64,000 nt of DNA from CAHJXG01 sp964235485 (GTDB lineage: Bacteria > Pseudomonadota > Alphaproteobacteria > Acetobacterales > Acetobacteraceae). Below, in pieces: positions 18,478 to 27,697 of this stretch; positions within the stretch are counted from its first letter, which is position 1; every line of letters begins with the position of its first letter. The notes under the pieces were generated by a model that was not told the DNA's origin, searched no databases, and worked only from the letters and a program-made list of their open reading frames with translations. The stretch covers positions 1 through 64,000 of the forward strand of contig CAXSAZ010000013.1 of assembly GCA_964235485.1 (NCBI GenBank). Reading direction: 5' to 3'. A program made the position numbers and the translations under genes.

Positions 18478-19677
18478 ATCCGATCTGAACCGGCTGAGCA
18501 GCCGCCGCCACCGCGCCGGGTCCTCGTCGGCCTCCGACGCGCCGCCGCGGCTGGAAAGCTGCTCGACCAAGCGGCTGGCGATCAGCCCGCGGTGGCCGCG
18601 CTCCCAATGGTCGGCGTCGCCGTCCCCGGCCGTCCAGCCCGGCACGGGCAGCAGCAGGTAGCGGGCCAGCCCGTCCAGCAGCGGCTCGTAGGTCGCCCGC
18701 AGCGCGGCCAGCGTTTCCTCGGCTTGCGGCCTGCTGGTCCAGCCCACGCCGGCGTCGGCGAACACCGCCATGAGCTGGGCAAAGGCGGCGGGGTCCAAGC
18801 GGTCGCCGCCGTTGTAGCGGGACGGCTGGATTTGGAACGACCGCGCCATCTCCACCAGGACCTGCCGGGCCATGGTGAAGGTCATGCGCGCTTGCAGCGG
18901 CCGGATCGCCTCCACCCCCACCAGCACCAGCGCGCAGGTGTCCATCACGCAGGCCATGGCGGCAAGCCAGGACTGGTTGTCGTGCTGGCTGCGGTAATAG
19001 GCGAGCATGGGGTAGGACAGGTGGCTTTCCAGCAGGTCCGACCCCCAGATTTCCCACTCGCGCAGCAGTTCGTCGAGCTTGTCGAGGCCGTCCGCCTCCG
19101 CGTGCCGGGCCAGCATGGTGCCGGCGGTGGGCGGCGACCCGGCGCGCCCGTCGAGCTGGATGACATGCGCTTCCCGCCGGGAAAACAGTTGGTAAAGCAC
19201 CGGCAGGTAGCCGATGACCACGGCGATGAAGCCGAGGCCGGTGCCGGCCTCGAACACGGCGACCAGGCGCGCGCCGGCAGTGTGCGGCACCACGTCGCCG
19301 TAGCCCAGGGTGAAAAAGGTGACGCCGCTCATGTAAGCCTGCTCGGAGAAGGCCGAGGCCCCGCTGCCGGGCGCTGGGCCGGGCGGCTGCAGGGACCATT
19401 CGATCAGCGCGAAGGCCAGGATCAGTGCCGTCGCCCAAAGCACGAACAGCAGCACCATGGACAGCGCGCCGAACACGCTGAGGAACCGCTCACGCCGAGT
19501 GCCGGCCGGCAGCCGGACGCCCAGCCACGACCACACGCTCCAAGCGGTGCGGAAATACACCCGCATGAACCGCAGGCTGCGCTGCACCCGGCGGGGCAGC
19601 AGCATGACCTCGAACGCATCCTGCAAGACGACCAGCAGCAGCGCGATGCCGGCCAGCGTCGCCAGGATGGAGGTCAA
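18475..19677 (-). CDS. two-TM potassium channel family protein in the kdp operon
   Basis: A 400-residue membrane protein. An N-terminal hydrophobic helix, a second helix (SMVLLFVLWATALILAFALI), a pore loop with selectivity filter TLGYGDVVP, and a helix (GTGLGFIAVVIGYLPVLYQLF) give an ion_trans_2 pore. About 220 cytosolic residues follow with no RCK/TrkA-N signature; they look mostly helical. The start is TTG at 19677, overlapping the TGA stop of kdpE (TTGA), so it is translationally coupled to the kdp operon. It may be a passive K+ or general cation channel co-regulated with high-affinity K+ uptake. Confidence 0.82.
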   Translation of the reverse strand: MTSILATLAGIALLLVVLQDAFEVMLLPRRVQRSLRFMRVYFRTAWSVWSWLGVRLPAGTRRERFLSVFGALSMVLLFVLWATALILAFALIEWSLQPPGPAPGSGASAFSEQAYMSGVTFFTLGYGDVVPHTAGARLVAVFEAGTGLGFIAVVIGYLPVLYQLFSRREAHVIQLDGRAGSPPTAGTMLARHAEADGLDKLDELLREWEIWGSDLLESHLSYPMLAYYRSQHDNQSWLAAMACVMDTCALVLVGVEAIRPLQARMTFTMARQVLVEMARSFQIQPSRYNGGDRLDPAAFAQLMAVFADAGVGWTSRPQAEETLAALRATYEPLLDGLARYLLLPVPGWTAGDGDADHWERGHRGLIASRLVEQLSSRGGASEADEDPARWRRLLSRFRSD

Positions 19678-20375
19678 GGCGCCGCGTCCGGCGGCGCGCG
19701 GTCCAGCAGGCGGTAGCCGACGCCGGGTTCCGTGAGGAGCAGCCGGGCCGCCGCCGGGCCGAGCTTTTGCCGCAGGTGGCCGACATACACCCGGAGATAC
19801 TGCACGTCCTGCCCGTGCGCCGGACCCCAAACCGCGTTCAGCAGATGCCGATGGGTCAGCACCTTGCCGGAATGCCGCGCCAGCAGCGCCAGCAGGTCGT
19901 ATTCGCGCGGGCTGAGCTGCACCGGTGCGCCCGACGCGCTCACGACCCGGCGCGCCATGTCCACCTTGAGGCCGCCGGCCTCGAACACCTCGCTTGCCGC
20001 CGTGCCGGGGTGGGCGTGGCGCAGCGCCGCGCGGATGCGGGCCAGCAGTTCATCGAGGCCGAACGGCTTTTCCACGTAGTCGTCGGCGCCGTTGTCCAGG
20101 GCGGCGACCTTGCCGGCCTCCTCGTCGCGCGCCGACAGGACCACCACCGGCACCTGGCTCGCGGCGCGGAGCTGCAGCAGCGCGTCCTGCCCGTCCATGT
20201 CCGGCAGGCCGAGGTCCAGCAGCACCAGCGCGGGCGGACGCGCCCGGGCCATCGCGAGGCCGTCCGCGGCGGTGTCGGCACGCTCCACGCCGTAGCCGGA
20301 CGCTTCCAGCGCCGGGCGCAGGAAGCGATGGATTTGCGGCTCGTCGTCGATGACCAGAATACGTGTGCGCTGCAA
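19674..20375 (-). CDS. kdpE: KDP operon response regulator KdpE
   Basis: A 233-residue OmpR-type regulator. Receiver domain: ILVIDDEPQIHRFLRPAL with the acidic pair, VLLDLGLPDMDG with the phosphorylated Asp, VVLSARDE and the switch Lys in YVEKPFG. Winged-helix domain: VQLSPREYDLLALLARHSGKVLTH and DVQYLRVYVGHLRQKL. It activates kdp transcription when phosphorylated by KdpD. The best start by family alignment is TTG 20375; an upstream in-frame ATG at 20429 would overlap kdpD by 38 bp. The stop overlaps the channel's start. Confidence 0.93.
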   Translation of the reverse strand: MQRTRILVIDDEPQIHRFLRPALEASGYGVERADTAADGLAMARARPPALVLLDLGLPDMDGQDALLQLRAASQVPVVVLSARDEEAGKVAALDNGADDYVEKPFGLDELLARIRAALRHAHPGTAASEVFEAGGLKVDMARRVVSASGAPVQLSPREYDLLALLARHSGKVLTHRHLLNAVWGPAHGQDVQYLRVYVGHLRQKLGPAAARLLLTEPGVGYRLLDRAPPDAAP

Positions 20376-20391
20376 ATGAAGGGTCCAAGCG

Positions 20392-23028
20392 TCAGGCCGC
20401 GGATGCAGCAGAAAGCCGCAGGACCACAATGGTTCCGGGCGAGCCGTCCCGCGCGGCGTCCGGGCGCGGGCTGACGGCCTGGATGCTGCCGCCCATCGCC
20501 TCCATCATGCCGCGGGCGATGGCCAAGCCCAGCCCGGTGCCCGGCGCCGTCCGGTCGCCGCGCCGGGCGCGGTAGAAGCTGTCGAACACGTGCGGCAGGT
20601 CGTCGGCCGGGATGCCGATGCCCTCGTCGGAGATTTCCAGGCTGACCTGCCCGCCGCCGGCCGCGCCGCGTATGCGCACGTCGGAGCCGAGCGGCGAGTA
20701 GCGCACCGCGTTGTCGAGCACGTTGACCAGCACCTGCTCCAAGAGCGCCGGGTCGGCCTGCACCGCCGGCAGGCCCTCCGGCACGTTCACCAGGACGTGC
20801 CCGGCGTCCGGCACCCGGGCAATGGCGGCGTCGATCAGCTCCAGGGCTTGCACCGGCTGCAGGCGCGGCGCCACCTGGCCGCTTTCCAGCCGGGTCAGGT
20901 CCATGATGTTGGCCAGGAAGCGCGTCATCCGCGCCGCGTCCTCCTTGATGGAGGCCAGCAGGTCCGCGCGGGTTTCGGGCACCAGGCGGTCCCAGGCCGT
21001 GCCCAGCGTCTCGGCCGCGCCACGGATTCCGGTCAACGGCGTGCGCAGGTCATGGCTGAGCGAGTTCAGCAGGGCGGTGCGCAGCTTCTGCGTTTCTTCC
21101 ATCGCGGCGGCGCGGGCGGCCTCGTTGGCGAGCTTGACCCGTTCCAGCGCGACGGCGGCTTGGTCGGCCAGCGTCGCAAGCGTCTGCGCCGCCGTCGCGT
21201 CGAACCGCCCGCCCTCCATGTGCACGCCCAGCACGCCCAGCAGCCCGCGCACCGTCCGCATCGGCAGGAACCGCCACTCGGCGGAGGGCAGGGTGGCGGT
21301 GCCGCGCCCGGTCGCTTCCTGCCGCTCGCTGCACCAGCGCGCCGCCGCCCAGCTTCCGTCGTCGAGCGCCAAAGCGGCATTGGACGGCGGCTCGGCGGCG
21401 CGGATGGCGAGGTCCGCGCCCACCCCGGTCAGCACCACCGCGCGCCCGGCAGCGCCCGCGGCCTGCCGGGCGATCTCCGCCATCAAGTCGGGTTCGGTGG
21501 TCGGCTCGCCCAGGGACCGGCTGAACGCGCCGATGCGGCGGAGGCCCTCGATCCGGGCCTGGCCGGCTTGTGCCTCCGCCCGCACCCGGCTGGCGAGGCT
21601 CCCAGTCAGCGCGGCGACCAGGATGAACACGGCGAGCGCGATGCCGTCCCGGGCGTTGCCGATGGTGACGGAGTAGAGCGGCGAGATGAAGAAGAAGTCC
21701 CAGGCGAGAAAGCCGCAGGCCGCCGCGAACAGCGCGACGCGCAGGCCGAACGCGCTGGCGGCGCCGACCACGGCGGCCAGGTAGATCATGCCCATCGCCT
21801 CGGGCGGGATGCGGGCGCCCAGCAGGGTGCCGCCGCCGGTGATGGCGGCGACCAGCGCCGCCGTGCCGCCCCACGCCAGCCAGCCTTGCGGCACCGGCGG
21901 CAAGCGGTGCCGGGCGGCTGCGCCGGAAGACGGTACGACGTGCAGCGCAAGGGCCGGCGCGCGGACCAGCAGTTGCGCCGCCAGCGTGCGCCCCAACGTG
22001 CGCCGCCACGGCGACGGGCGGCTCCGGCCGATGACCAACTGCGTCACGTTGCGGCGCCCGGCCAGTTCCAGCGCGACCGCCACCAAGTCCGGACCGGCCC
22101 GCGTTTCAACCTCCGCGCCGAGCTGGGCGGCCAGCGACAGGGCGGCGCTGGCGTCGGTCGGGCGGTGGCTGCGCTCGATGTGCAGGGCGATCCAGGGGGC
22201 GTGCAACGCGTCGGCCAGGCGCTTGGCCTGGCGCACCACGGCCACCGCGCCGGCGTCGCCGCCCACCAGCGCCAGCACGCGCTCGCTCGCCGGCCACGGG
22301 CCGCTGATGGCGTTGCGGCGCATGTAGTCGCGCACGTCCTCATCGACGTGCGCCGCCACCCGGCGCAGCGCGATCTCCCGCAGCGCCGCGAGGTTGCCAC
22401 CCTTGAAGAACCCGTCCAACGCCCGCCGGGCCACGTCCGGGCGGTAGATGCGGCCTTCCCGCAGCCGGGCTTGCAGCTCGGCGGGCGGGATGTCCACCAG
22501 CTCGACCTCCTCCGCGCCTTCCAACACGTGGTCCGGCAGGGTTTCGGACACGCGCACGCCGGTGATGCGGGCGACGGCCTCGTTGAGGCTTTCCAGGTGC
22601 TGGACGTTCAGCGTGGCCCAAACGGGGATGCCGGCGTCCAGCAGGTCCTGCACGTCCTCCCACCGTTTGGCGTGGCGGCTGCCGGGCGCGTTGGTGTGGG
22701 CAAGCTCGTCCACCAGCAGCAGGCCGGGCTTTCGTGCAAGCGCCGCGTCCACGTCGAATTCCTGCAAGACCTGGCCGCGGTAGGGCACCTCCCGGTAGGG
22801 CAGGATGGGCAGGCTGTCGATCTGCGCCGCGGTTTCCGCCCGGCCGTGCGTTTCGACGACGCCGATCAGCACGTCCGTGCCGCCGTCCCGCACGCGGCGG
22901 GCGGCGGACAGCATTTCATAGGTCTTGCCGACGCCGGGCGCCGCGCCCAGGAACACCTTGAGGCGCGCCCGCCCTTCCCGGGCGGCGGCGGCAACCAGCG
23001 CGTCGGGATCGGGGCGGGCGTCGTCCAT
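20392..23028 (-). CDS. kdpD: sensor histidine kinase KdpD
   Basis: A protein of 878 residues from ATG 23028. Order: KdpD domain with Walker-type loop GAAPGVGKTYEML, then a Usp-like domain, four transmembrane helices in the middle, a GAF-like region, a HisKA box LLNSLSHDLRTPLTG, and a catalytic domain with NVLDNAVRYSP, DEGIGIP and GTGLGLAIARGM. It senses K+ limitation or turgor and phosphorylates KdpE. The long antisense ORF on the plus strand is a composition shadow. Gap to kdpC is 13 bp. Confidence 0.95.
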   Translation of the reverse strand: MDDARPDPDALVAAAAREGRARLKVFLGAAPGVGKTYEMLSAARRVRDGGTDVLIGVVETHGRAETAAQIDSLPILPYREVPYRGQVLQEFDVDAALARKPGLLLVDELAHTNAPGSRHAKRWEDVQDLLDAGIPVWATLNVQHLESLNEAVARITGVRVSETLPDHVLEGAEEVELVDIPPAELQARLREGRIYRPDVARRALDGFFKGGNLAALREIALRRVAAHVDEDVRDYMRRNAISGPWPASERVLALVGGDAGAVAVVRQAKRLADALHAPWIALHIERSHRPTDASAALSLAAQLGAEVETRAGPDLVAVALELAGRRNVTQLVIGRSRPSPWRRTLGRTLAAQLLVRAPALALHVVPSSGAAARHRLPPVPQGWLAWGGTAALVAAITGGGTLLGARIPPEAMGMIYLAAVVGAASAFGLRVALFAAACGFLAWDFFFISPLYSVTIGNARDGIALAVFILVAALTGSLASRVRAEAQAGQARIEGLRRIGAFSRSLGEPTTEPDLMAEIARQAAGAAGRAVVLTGVGADLAIRAAEPPSNAALALDDGSWAAARWCSERQEATGRGTATLPSAEWRFLPMRTVRGLLGVLGVHMEGGRFDATAAQTLATLADQAAVALERVKLANEAARAAAMEETQKLRTALLNSLSHDLRTPLTGIRGAAETLGTAWDRLVPETRADLLASIKEDAARMTRFLANIMDLTRLESGQVAPRLQPVQALELIDAAIARVPDAGHVLVNVPEGLPAVQADPALLEQVLVNVLDNAVRYSPLGSDVRIRGAAGGGQVSLEISDEGIGIPADDLPHVFDSFYRARRGDRTAPGTGLGLAIARGMMEAMGGSIQAVSPRPDAARDGSPGTIVVLRLSAASAA

Positions 23029-23041
23029 GCCTCTCAATACA

Positions 23042-23647
23042 TTACGAGGCGGGCTTGCCGTCCAGCGTTTGCGCGTCCAGTGCCATGTTCAGCGCCAGCA
23101 CGTTGACCCGCGGCTCGCCGATCAGGCCGAGCAGCCGGCCCTCGGTGTGCGCCGCCACCAACGCGCGCACCCGGTCCTCCGGCACCGACCGCGCGGCGGC
23201 AACGCGGGCCACCTGCCGGGCCGCGGTTTCCGGCGAGATGTGCGGGTCGAGGCCGGAGGCCGAGGTGGTCAGCATGTCGCCCGGCACCGGCTTGGCGCCG
23301 GCCTTGCCGACATCCTCCGTCACGCGGTCGATCAGCGTCTTCGAGGTCGGCCCGGCGTTCGAGCCGGACGAGTTCGCCCCGTTGTAGGGCGCGGGCACCG
23401 TCTTGGTCGCGTCGGCCGGGTCCGGAGTCGAGGTCGCGGACGGGCGGCCCTGGAAGTACTTGTCCTCCGTGAAGGCTTGGCCGAGCAGGGCGGAGCCGAC
23501 CACCTTGCCGTCCCGCTCGATCAGCGAACCGCCGGCTTGCTGCGGGAAGGCGGCACCGGCAATGCCGACGAACGCCAAGGGAAAGGCCAGGCCGGTCAAG
23601 GCGGTGAACAGCACGACCAGGACGACCGCGGGGCGAAGATGCTGCAT
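23042..23647 (-). CDS. kdpC: K+-transporting ATPase subunit KdpC
   Basis: A 201-residue subunit with one N-terminal transmembrane helix (VVLVVLFTALTGLAFPLAF) and a periplasmic domain. FQGRPSAT, NGANSSGSNAGPTS and the C-terminal GLDPHISPETAARQVARVA are family signatures. KdpC stabilises the KdpFABC complex. ATG 23647 lies four bases after the kdpB stop. Confidence 0.95.
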   Translation of the reverse strand: MQHLRPAVVLVVLFTALTGLAFPLAFVGIAGAAFPQQAGGSLIERDGKVVGSALLGQAFTEDKYFQGRPSATSTPDPADATKTVPAPYNGANSSGSNAGPTSKTLIDRVTEDVGKAGAKPVPGDMLTTSASGLDPHISPETAARQVARVAAARSVPEDRVRALVAAHTEGRLLGLIGEPRVNVLALNMALDAQTLDGKPAS

Positions 23648-23651
23648 GGCG

Positions 23652-25682
23652 TCACGCAAATCCCAAAAGGGTCAAGATCACGTCGATCAGCTTGATGCCG
23701 ACGAACGGGGCAACGAGGCCGCCCAGGCCATAGACCAACAGGTTGCGGCGCAGCAGCGCCGCCGCCCCGATGGGCTGGAACTTCACGCCGCGCAGCGCCA
23801 GCGGCACCAGGGCCACGATGATCAGCGCGTTGAAGATCACCGCCGACAGGATGGCGCTCTGCGGCGAATGCAGACGCATCACGTTGAGCGCGCCCAGCTC
23901 CGGGTAGGTCGCGACGAAGATCGCGGGCAGGATCGCGAAATACTTGCTCACGTCGTTGGCGATGCTGAACGTGGTGAGCGAGCCGCGGGTGATGAGCAAC
24001 TGCTTGCCGATCTCCACGATCTCGATCAGCTTGGTGGGGTCGCTGTCGAGATCGACCATGTTGCCGGCTTCCCGCGCGGCTTGGGTGCCGGTCTGCATGG
24101 CCACGCCCACGTCGGCCTGGGCCAAAGCCGGGGCGTCGTTGGTGCCGTCGCCGCACATGGCGACCAGCCGGCCTTCCGACTGGACCTTGCGGATGTAGTC
24201 CAGCTTGTCCTGCGGGGTCGCCTGCGCCAGGAAGTCGTCCACCCCGGCCTCGGTCGCGATGGCCGCGGCCGTCACCTTGTTGTCGCCGGTGATCATCACC
24301 GTGCGGATGCCCATCTGGCGCAGGGCGGCGAACCGCTCGCGGATGCCGGGCTTCACGATGTCCTTGAGTTCGATCACGCCTTGCAGCCGGCCATCCACCG
24401 CGACGGCGAGCGGCGTGCCGCCGGAGCGCGCGATGCGGTCCACCGCCTCCGTGAACGCCTGGGGCGCAGGCCCGCCGGTCAGCGCCAGCACGCTCTCCAC
24501 CGCGCCCTTGCGCCAGGACCGGCCCCCGGCGTCCAGGCCGCTGACCCGGGTGTTTGCGGTGAACGGCACCACGGTGGCACCCTCCGGCGCCTCGTGCGTC
24601 ACCCCGAAGCGGTCCCGGGCGAAGGACAGGATGGAGCGCCCTTCCGGCGTGTCGTCGCCCAGCGAGGCGAGCACCACGGAGGAGGCCAAGGCGCGCTCCT
24701 CCACGCCCGGCACCGGCGAGAAGCCGGCGGCGGCGCGGTTGCCGAAGGTGATGGTGCCGGTCTTGTCGAGCAGCAGCGTGTCCACGTCGCCCGCCGCCTC
24801 CACCGCGCGCCCGGAGGTCGCGACCACGTTGAAGCGGATCAGCCGGTCCATGCCGGCGATGCCGATGGCGGACAAGAGGCCGCCGATGGTGGTGGGGATC
24901 AGCGTCACGAACAGCGCCACCAGCACCGGCACGGCCAGGTCGGTGCCGGAATACTTGGCCAAGCCCACCAAAGTCACCACCGCGATCAGGAAGATGATGG
25001 TCAGGCCCGCCAGCAGGATGTCGAGCGCGATCTCGTTCGGCGTCTTGCGCCGCTGCGCCCCTTCCACGAGGGCGATCATGCGGTCGATGAAGGTGTTGCC
25101 GGGGTCGGCGGTGATGCGGACCACCAGCCAGTCGCTGACCACCTGGGTGCCGCCAGTGACGGCGCTGCGGTCGCCGCCGGCCTCGCGGATCACCGGGGCG
25201 CTCTCGCCGGTGATGGCGCTCTCGTTGACGCTGGCCACGCCTTCCACGATCTCGCCGTCGGACGGGATCAGGTCGCCGGTCTCCACCAGCACGAGGTCGC
25301 CGCTGCGCAGGTCGGGGGCGGGCACGTTGGTGGTTTGGCCGCGGTTGGCGCCGACCAGGCGCTTGGCCATGGTGTCGCTGCGGGCGCGGCGCAGGCTTTC
25401 GGCCCGGGCGCGCCCGCGGCCCTCGGCCACCGCTTCCGCAAACGTCGCGAACAGCACGGTGAGCCACAGCCACGCGGCGATGGCGAGCGCGAAGCCCGCC
25501 GGCTGCCCGGTGGCCAGGTTGCGGATCGCCAGCACGGTGACAAGGATCGAGACGATCTCGGTCACGAAGATGACGGGGTTGCGGATCAGCCGGGCCGGGT
25601 TGAGCTTGACAAAGGCGTCCCCGGCCGCGCGGGCGAGGATACCGCCGTCGAACAGCGCGATGGACTCAGCGTTTTGTGCCAC
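23652..25682 (-). CDS. kdpB: K+-transporting P-type ATPase subunit KdpB
   Basis: A 676-residue catalytic ATPase subunit. Visible: TGESAPVIREAGGD actuator loop, the phosphorylation site LLLDKTGTITFGN, the KGA nucleotide-binding region, GDGTNDAPALAQADVGVAM hinge, and the transmembrane segments. The start is GTG 25682 with AAGGA about ten bases upstream. KdpB hydrolyses ATP to drive K+ uptake through KdpA. All active-site motifs are intact. Confidence 0.97.
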   Translation of the reverse strand: MAQNAESIALFDGGILARAAGDAFVKLNPARLIRNPVIFVTEIVSILVTVLAIRNLATGQPAGFALAIAAWLWLTVLFATFAEAVAEGRGRARAESLRRARSDTMAKRLVGANRGQTTNVPAPDLRSGDLVLVETGDLIPSDGEIVEGVASVNESAITGESAPVIREAGGDRSAVTGGTQVVSDWLVVRITADPGNTFIDRMIALVEGAQRRKTPNEIALDILLAGLTIIFLIAVVTLVGLAKYSGTDLAVPVLVALFVTLIPTTIGGLLSAIGIAGMDRLIRFNVVATSGRAVEAAGDVDTLLLDKTGTITFGNRAAAGFSPVPGVEERALASSVVLASLGDDTPEGRSILSFARDRFGVTHEAPEGATVVPFTANTRVSGLDAGGRSWRKGAVESVLALTGGPAPQAFTEAVDRIARSGGTPLAVAVDGRLQGVIELKDIVKPGIRERFAALRQMGIRTVMITGDNKVTAAAIATEAGVDDFLAQATPQDKLDYIRKVQSEGRLVAMCGDGTNDAPALAQADVGVAMQTGTQAAREAGNMVDLDSDPTKLIEIVEIGKQLLITRGSLTTFSIANDVSKYFAILPAIFVATYPELGALNVMRLHSPQSAILSAVIFNALIIVALVPLALRGVKFQPIGAAALLRRNLLVYGLGGLVAPFVGIKLIDVILTLLGFA

Positions 25683-25695
25683 GATAAGGTTGTCC

Positions 25696-27405
25696 TTAGA
25701 AGGTCTTGCCGGCGAGCATCGAGTAATGCTCCGCGAGCGGCCCGAGCGACAGCGCGGGCAGGAATTGCAATCCGCCCAGGATCAGGATGACGCCGATCAG
25801 CAGGCCGATGAACAATGGCCCGTGCGTCGGGAAGGTGCCGGCGCTGGGCGGCAGCTTCGGCTTGGCCGCGAGCGACCCGGCAATCGCCAGCACCGGCACC
25901 AGGAAGGCGAACCGCCCCAGCAACATGCAGGCGCCCAAGCCGTAGTCCAGCAGCGCCGTGTCCGCCGTCAGCCCGGCGAACGCGCTGCCGTTGTTGCCGG
26001 TCGCCGAGCTGAACGCATACAGCATCTCGCTCAACCCATGCGGACCCGCGTTGGCCAGCGACGACACGCCGTCCGGCAGCACGAGGCACAGCGCGGCGCC
26101 GCCCAGGATGCACAAGGGCAGGATCAGCACGGCCAGCATGGCGAGCTTGATCTCCCGCGCCTGCACCTTCTTGCCCAAGTACTCCGGCGTGCGGCCCACC
26201 ATCAGCCCGGCCACGAACACCGCCAGCAGCGCGAACACCAGGATGCCATACAGGCCCGACCCGACGCCGCCGGGCACGACCTCGCCCAACTGGATCAGGA
26301 ACAGCGGCACCATGCCGCCCAGCGGGGTGAAGCTGTCGTGCATGGCGTTCACGGCGCCGGTGGAGGTCGCGGTGGTGGTGGTCGCGAACATCGACGACAT
26401 GGCGGTGCCGAAGCGGACCTCCTTGCCTTCCATGTTGCCCATGGAGGGGTCGATGCCGGCGGCGGTCAGCAGCGGGTTGCTGGCCCCCTCGGCCGCGTAG
26501 CAGGCGACGATGGCGCTGACCATGAGGATCGCCATCACCCACATCAGGGCGAAGCCTTGGCGCCGGTCCCGCACGATGTGGCCAAACGCGACCGCGAGCG
26601 CGAAGGGGATCACGATCTCCGACCAGATTTCCACCATGTTGGTGAGCGCGGTCGGGTTCTCGAACGGATGGGCGGAGTTCGCGTTGAAGAAGCCGCCGCC
26701 GTTGGTGCCCAGCAGCTTGATCGCTTCCTGGAACGCCACGGGGCCGAGGGCGATGGTCTGCTTGGCGCCCTCCAGCGTCGTCGCGTCCACGTAGCCGGCC
26801 ATCGTCTGCGGCACGCCGGAGGCGATCAGGAACACGGTGTAAACCAGCACGATCGGCAGCAGCAGATAGAGCGTGACCCGAGTCAGATCGACCCAGAAGT
26901 TGCCGAGTTCCTTGACGCCTCCCGCCACGAACGCGCGGGAAATGGCGACGGCGGCGGCGATGCCCGTCGCGGCCGACAGGAAGTTGTGCACCGTCAGCCC
27001 CCACATCTGGCTGCCGTACGACATCGTGGTCTCGCCGACGTAGGCCTGCCAGTTGGTGTTGGTGACGAAGCTGATGGCCGTGTTGAACGCGAGCTGCGTG
27101 GACAGCGGCGACTGGCCCTGCGGGTTGAACGGCAACCTGTCCTGGAAGCGCAGCATCAGGAACAGGAGGAGGAAATGCACCGCCTGCAGCACGATCAGCG
27201 CGGTGGCGTAGGTGAGCCAGCCCATGCCGCGCGAGGCGTCCACCCCGGCCATGCCGTAGAAGCCGCGCTCGACGGGTCCGAGCACGGGGGACAAGAAAGT
27301 GCGCTCCCCCTGCACCACCCGGGCGATGTAGCCTCCCAGCGGCACGGCGCACAGGAACACGAGCGCCAGCACGAGCGCGATCTGCGCCCAGCCGATCAAT
27401 GTCAT
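25696..27405 (-). CDS. kdpA: K+-transporting ATPase subunit KdpA
   Basis: A 569-residue superfamily-of-K-transporters protein with four pore repeats. Selectivity-filter segments are visible: NTNWQAYVGE, GTNGGGFFNANSAHPFENP, the TTTTATSTGAVN region and SATGNNGSAFAGL. KdpA binds K+ and passes it to KdpB. ATG 27405 matches the family start and follows the kdpF stop by 11 bp. Confidence 0.97.
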   Translation of the reverse strand: MTLIGWAQIALVLALVFLCAVPLGGYIARVVQGERTFLSPVLGPVERGFYGMAGVDASRGMGWLTYATALIVLQAVHFLLLFLMLRFQDRLPFNPQGQSPLSTQLAFNTAISFVTNTNWQAYVGETTMSYGSQMWGLTVHNFLSAATGIAAAVAISRAFVAGGVKELGNFWVDLTRVTLYLLLPIVLVYTVFLIASGVPQTMAGYVDATTLEGAKQTIALGPVAFQEAIKLLGTNGGGFFNANSAHPFENPTALTNMVEIWSEIVIPFALAVAFGHIVRDRRQGFALMWVMAILMVSAIVACYAAEGASNPLLTAAGIDPSMGNMEGKEVRFGTAMSSMFATTTTATSTGAVNAMHDSFTPLGGMVPLFLIQLGEVVPGGVGSGLYGILVFALLAVFVAGLMVGRTPEYLGKKVQAREIKLAMLAVLILPLCILGGAALCLVLPDGVSSLANAGPHGLSEMLYAFSSATGNNGSAFAGLTADTALLDYGLGACMLLGRFAFLVPVLAIAGSLAAKPKLPPSAGTFPTHGPLFIGLLIGVILILGGLQFLPALSLGPLAEHYSMLAGKTF

Positions 27406-27416
27406 GTCGGGATGTC

Positions 27417-27503
27417 CTAGAAGTCTTCGGGGCGCACCAGCGCCCAAACCAGGTAGATCAGCAGCCCGGCCGAAACCGCGCCGCCAAGGAGGAGGTCGAG
27501 CAT
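27417..27503 (-). CDS. kdpF: KdpF membrane micropeptide
   Basis: A 28-residue single-helix peptide, too short for most gene callers. It starts MLDLLLGGAVSAG and ends YLVWALVRPEDF, matching KdpF in size, hydrophobicity and the Y-L-V-x-A-L ... E-x-F ending. It lies 11 bp before kdpA, the conserved position. KdpF is a lipid-like stabiliser of the KdpABC complex. Confidence 0.88.
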   Translation of the reverse strand: MLDLLLGGAVSAGLLIYLVWALVRPEDF

Positions 27504-27507
27504 GGGA

Positions 27508-27594
27508 TCAGATCCGCTCGCACAGCGCCGCGTAGGCCGCCATGAGCAGGATGCCGCCCGTGCCGAGCACGGCGACGAGGATGTCAGCCATCAT
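27508..27594 (-). CDS. kdp-associated membrane micropeptide
   Basis: A 28-residue ORF (ATG ATG at 27594/27591) beginning MMADILVAVLGTGG and ending YAALCERI, a single hydrophobic helix with a charged C-terminus. It precedes kdpF by four bases. Similar very short ORFs with a C-x-R-[LI] ending precede kdpF in other bacteria as I recall, usually unannotated. AAAGG lies upstream. It is probably the true first gene of the operon. Function unknown. Confidence 0.65.
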   Translation of the reverse strand: MMADILVAVLGTGGILLMAAYAALCERI

Positions 27595-27675
27595 TGCACC
27601 TTTCAGAGTTCTTGACCTTGAGATGAGCCGTGACCCCAACAAGGCTCAATCATTTTTTGGACGGCAAAGCGTAAA

Positions 27676-27693
27676 GGCGGCATAAAAGCCGCC
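27676..27693 (-). terminator. short hairpin after the OmpA-lipoprotein gene
   Basis: GGCGGC (27676-27681), a 6-base loop, and GCCGCC (27688-27693) form a perfect 6-bp stem. On the minus strand it lies five bases past the OmpA-gene stop and is followed by TTTACG, so it could be a weak intrinsic terminator separating that gene from the kdp promoter region. The U-tract is short. Confidence 0.5.
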
Positions 27694-27697
27694 GCAC

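Noticed and set aside
18424..18480. Short open frames starting MGATHQPHTGRS in and beside the repeats
   Set aside because: They arise from the conserved repeat sequence, vary in what follows, and run antisense into the neighbouring gene; better explained as a non-coding repeat.
20590..23106. Long plus-strand open frame antisense to kdpD
   Set aside because: Composition shadow of kdpD; no motif, and the sense frame is an intact KdpD.
27595..27675. Possible riboswitch or KdpE box before the kdp genes
   Set aside because: No convincing structured element or repeated box was found; only A/T-richer sequence.
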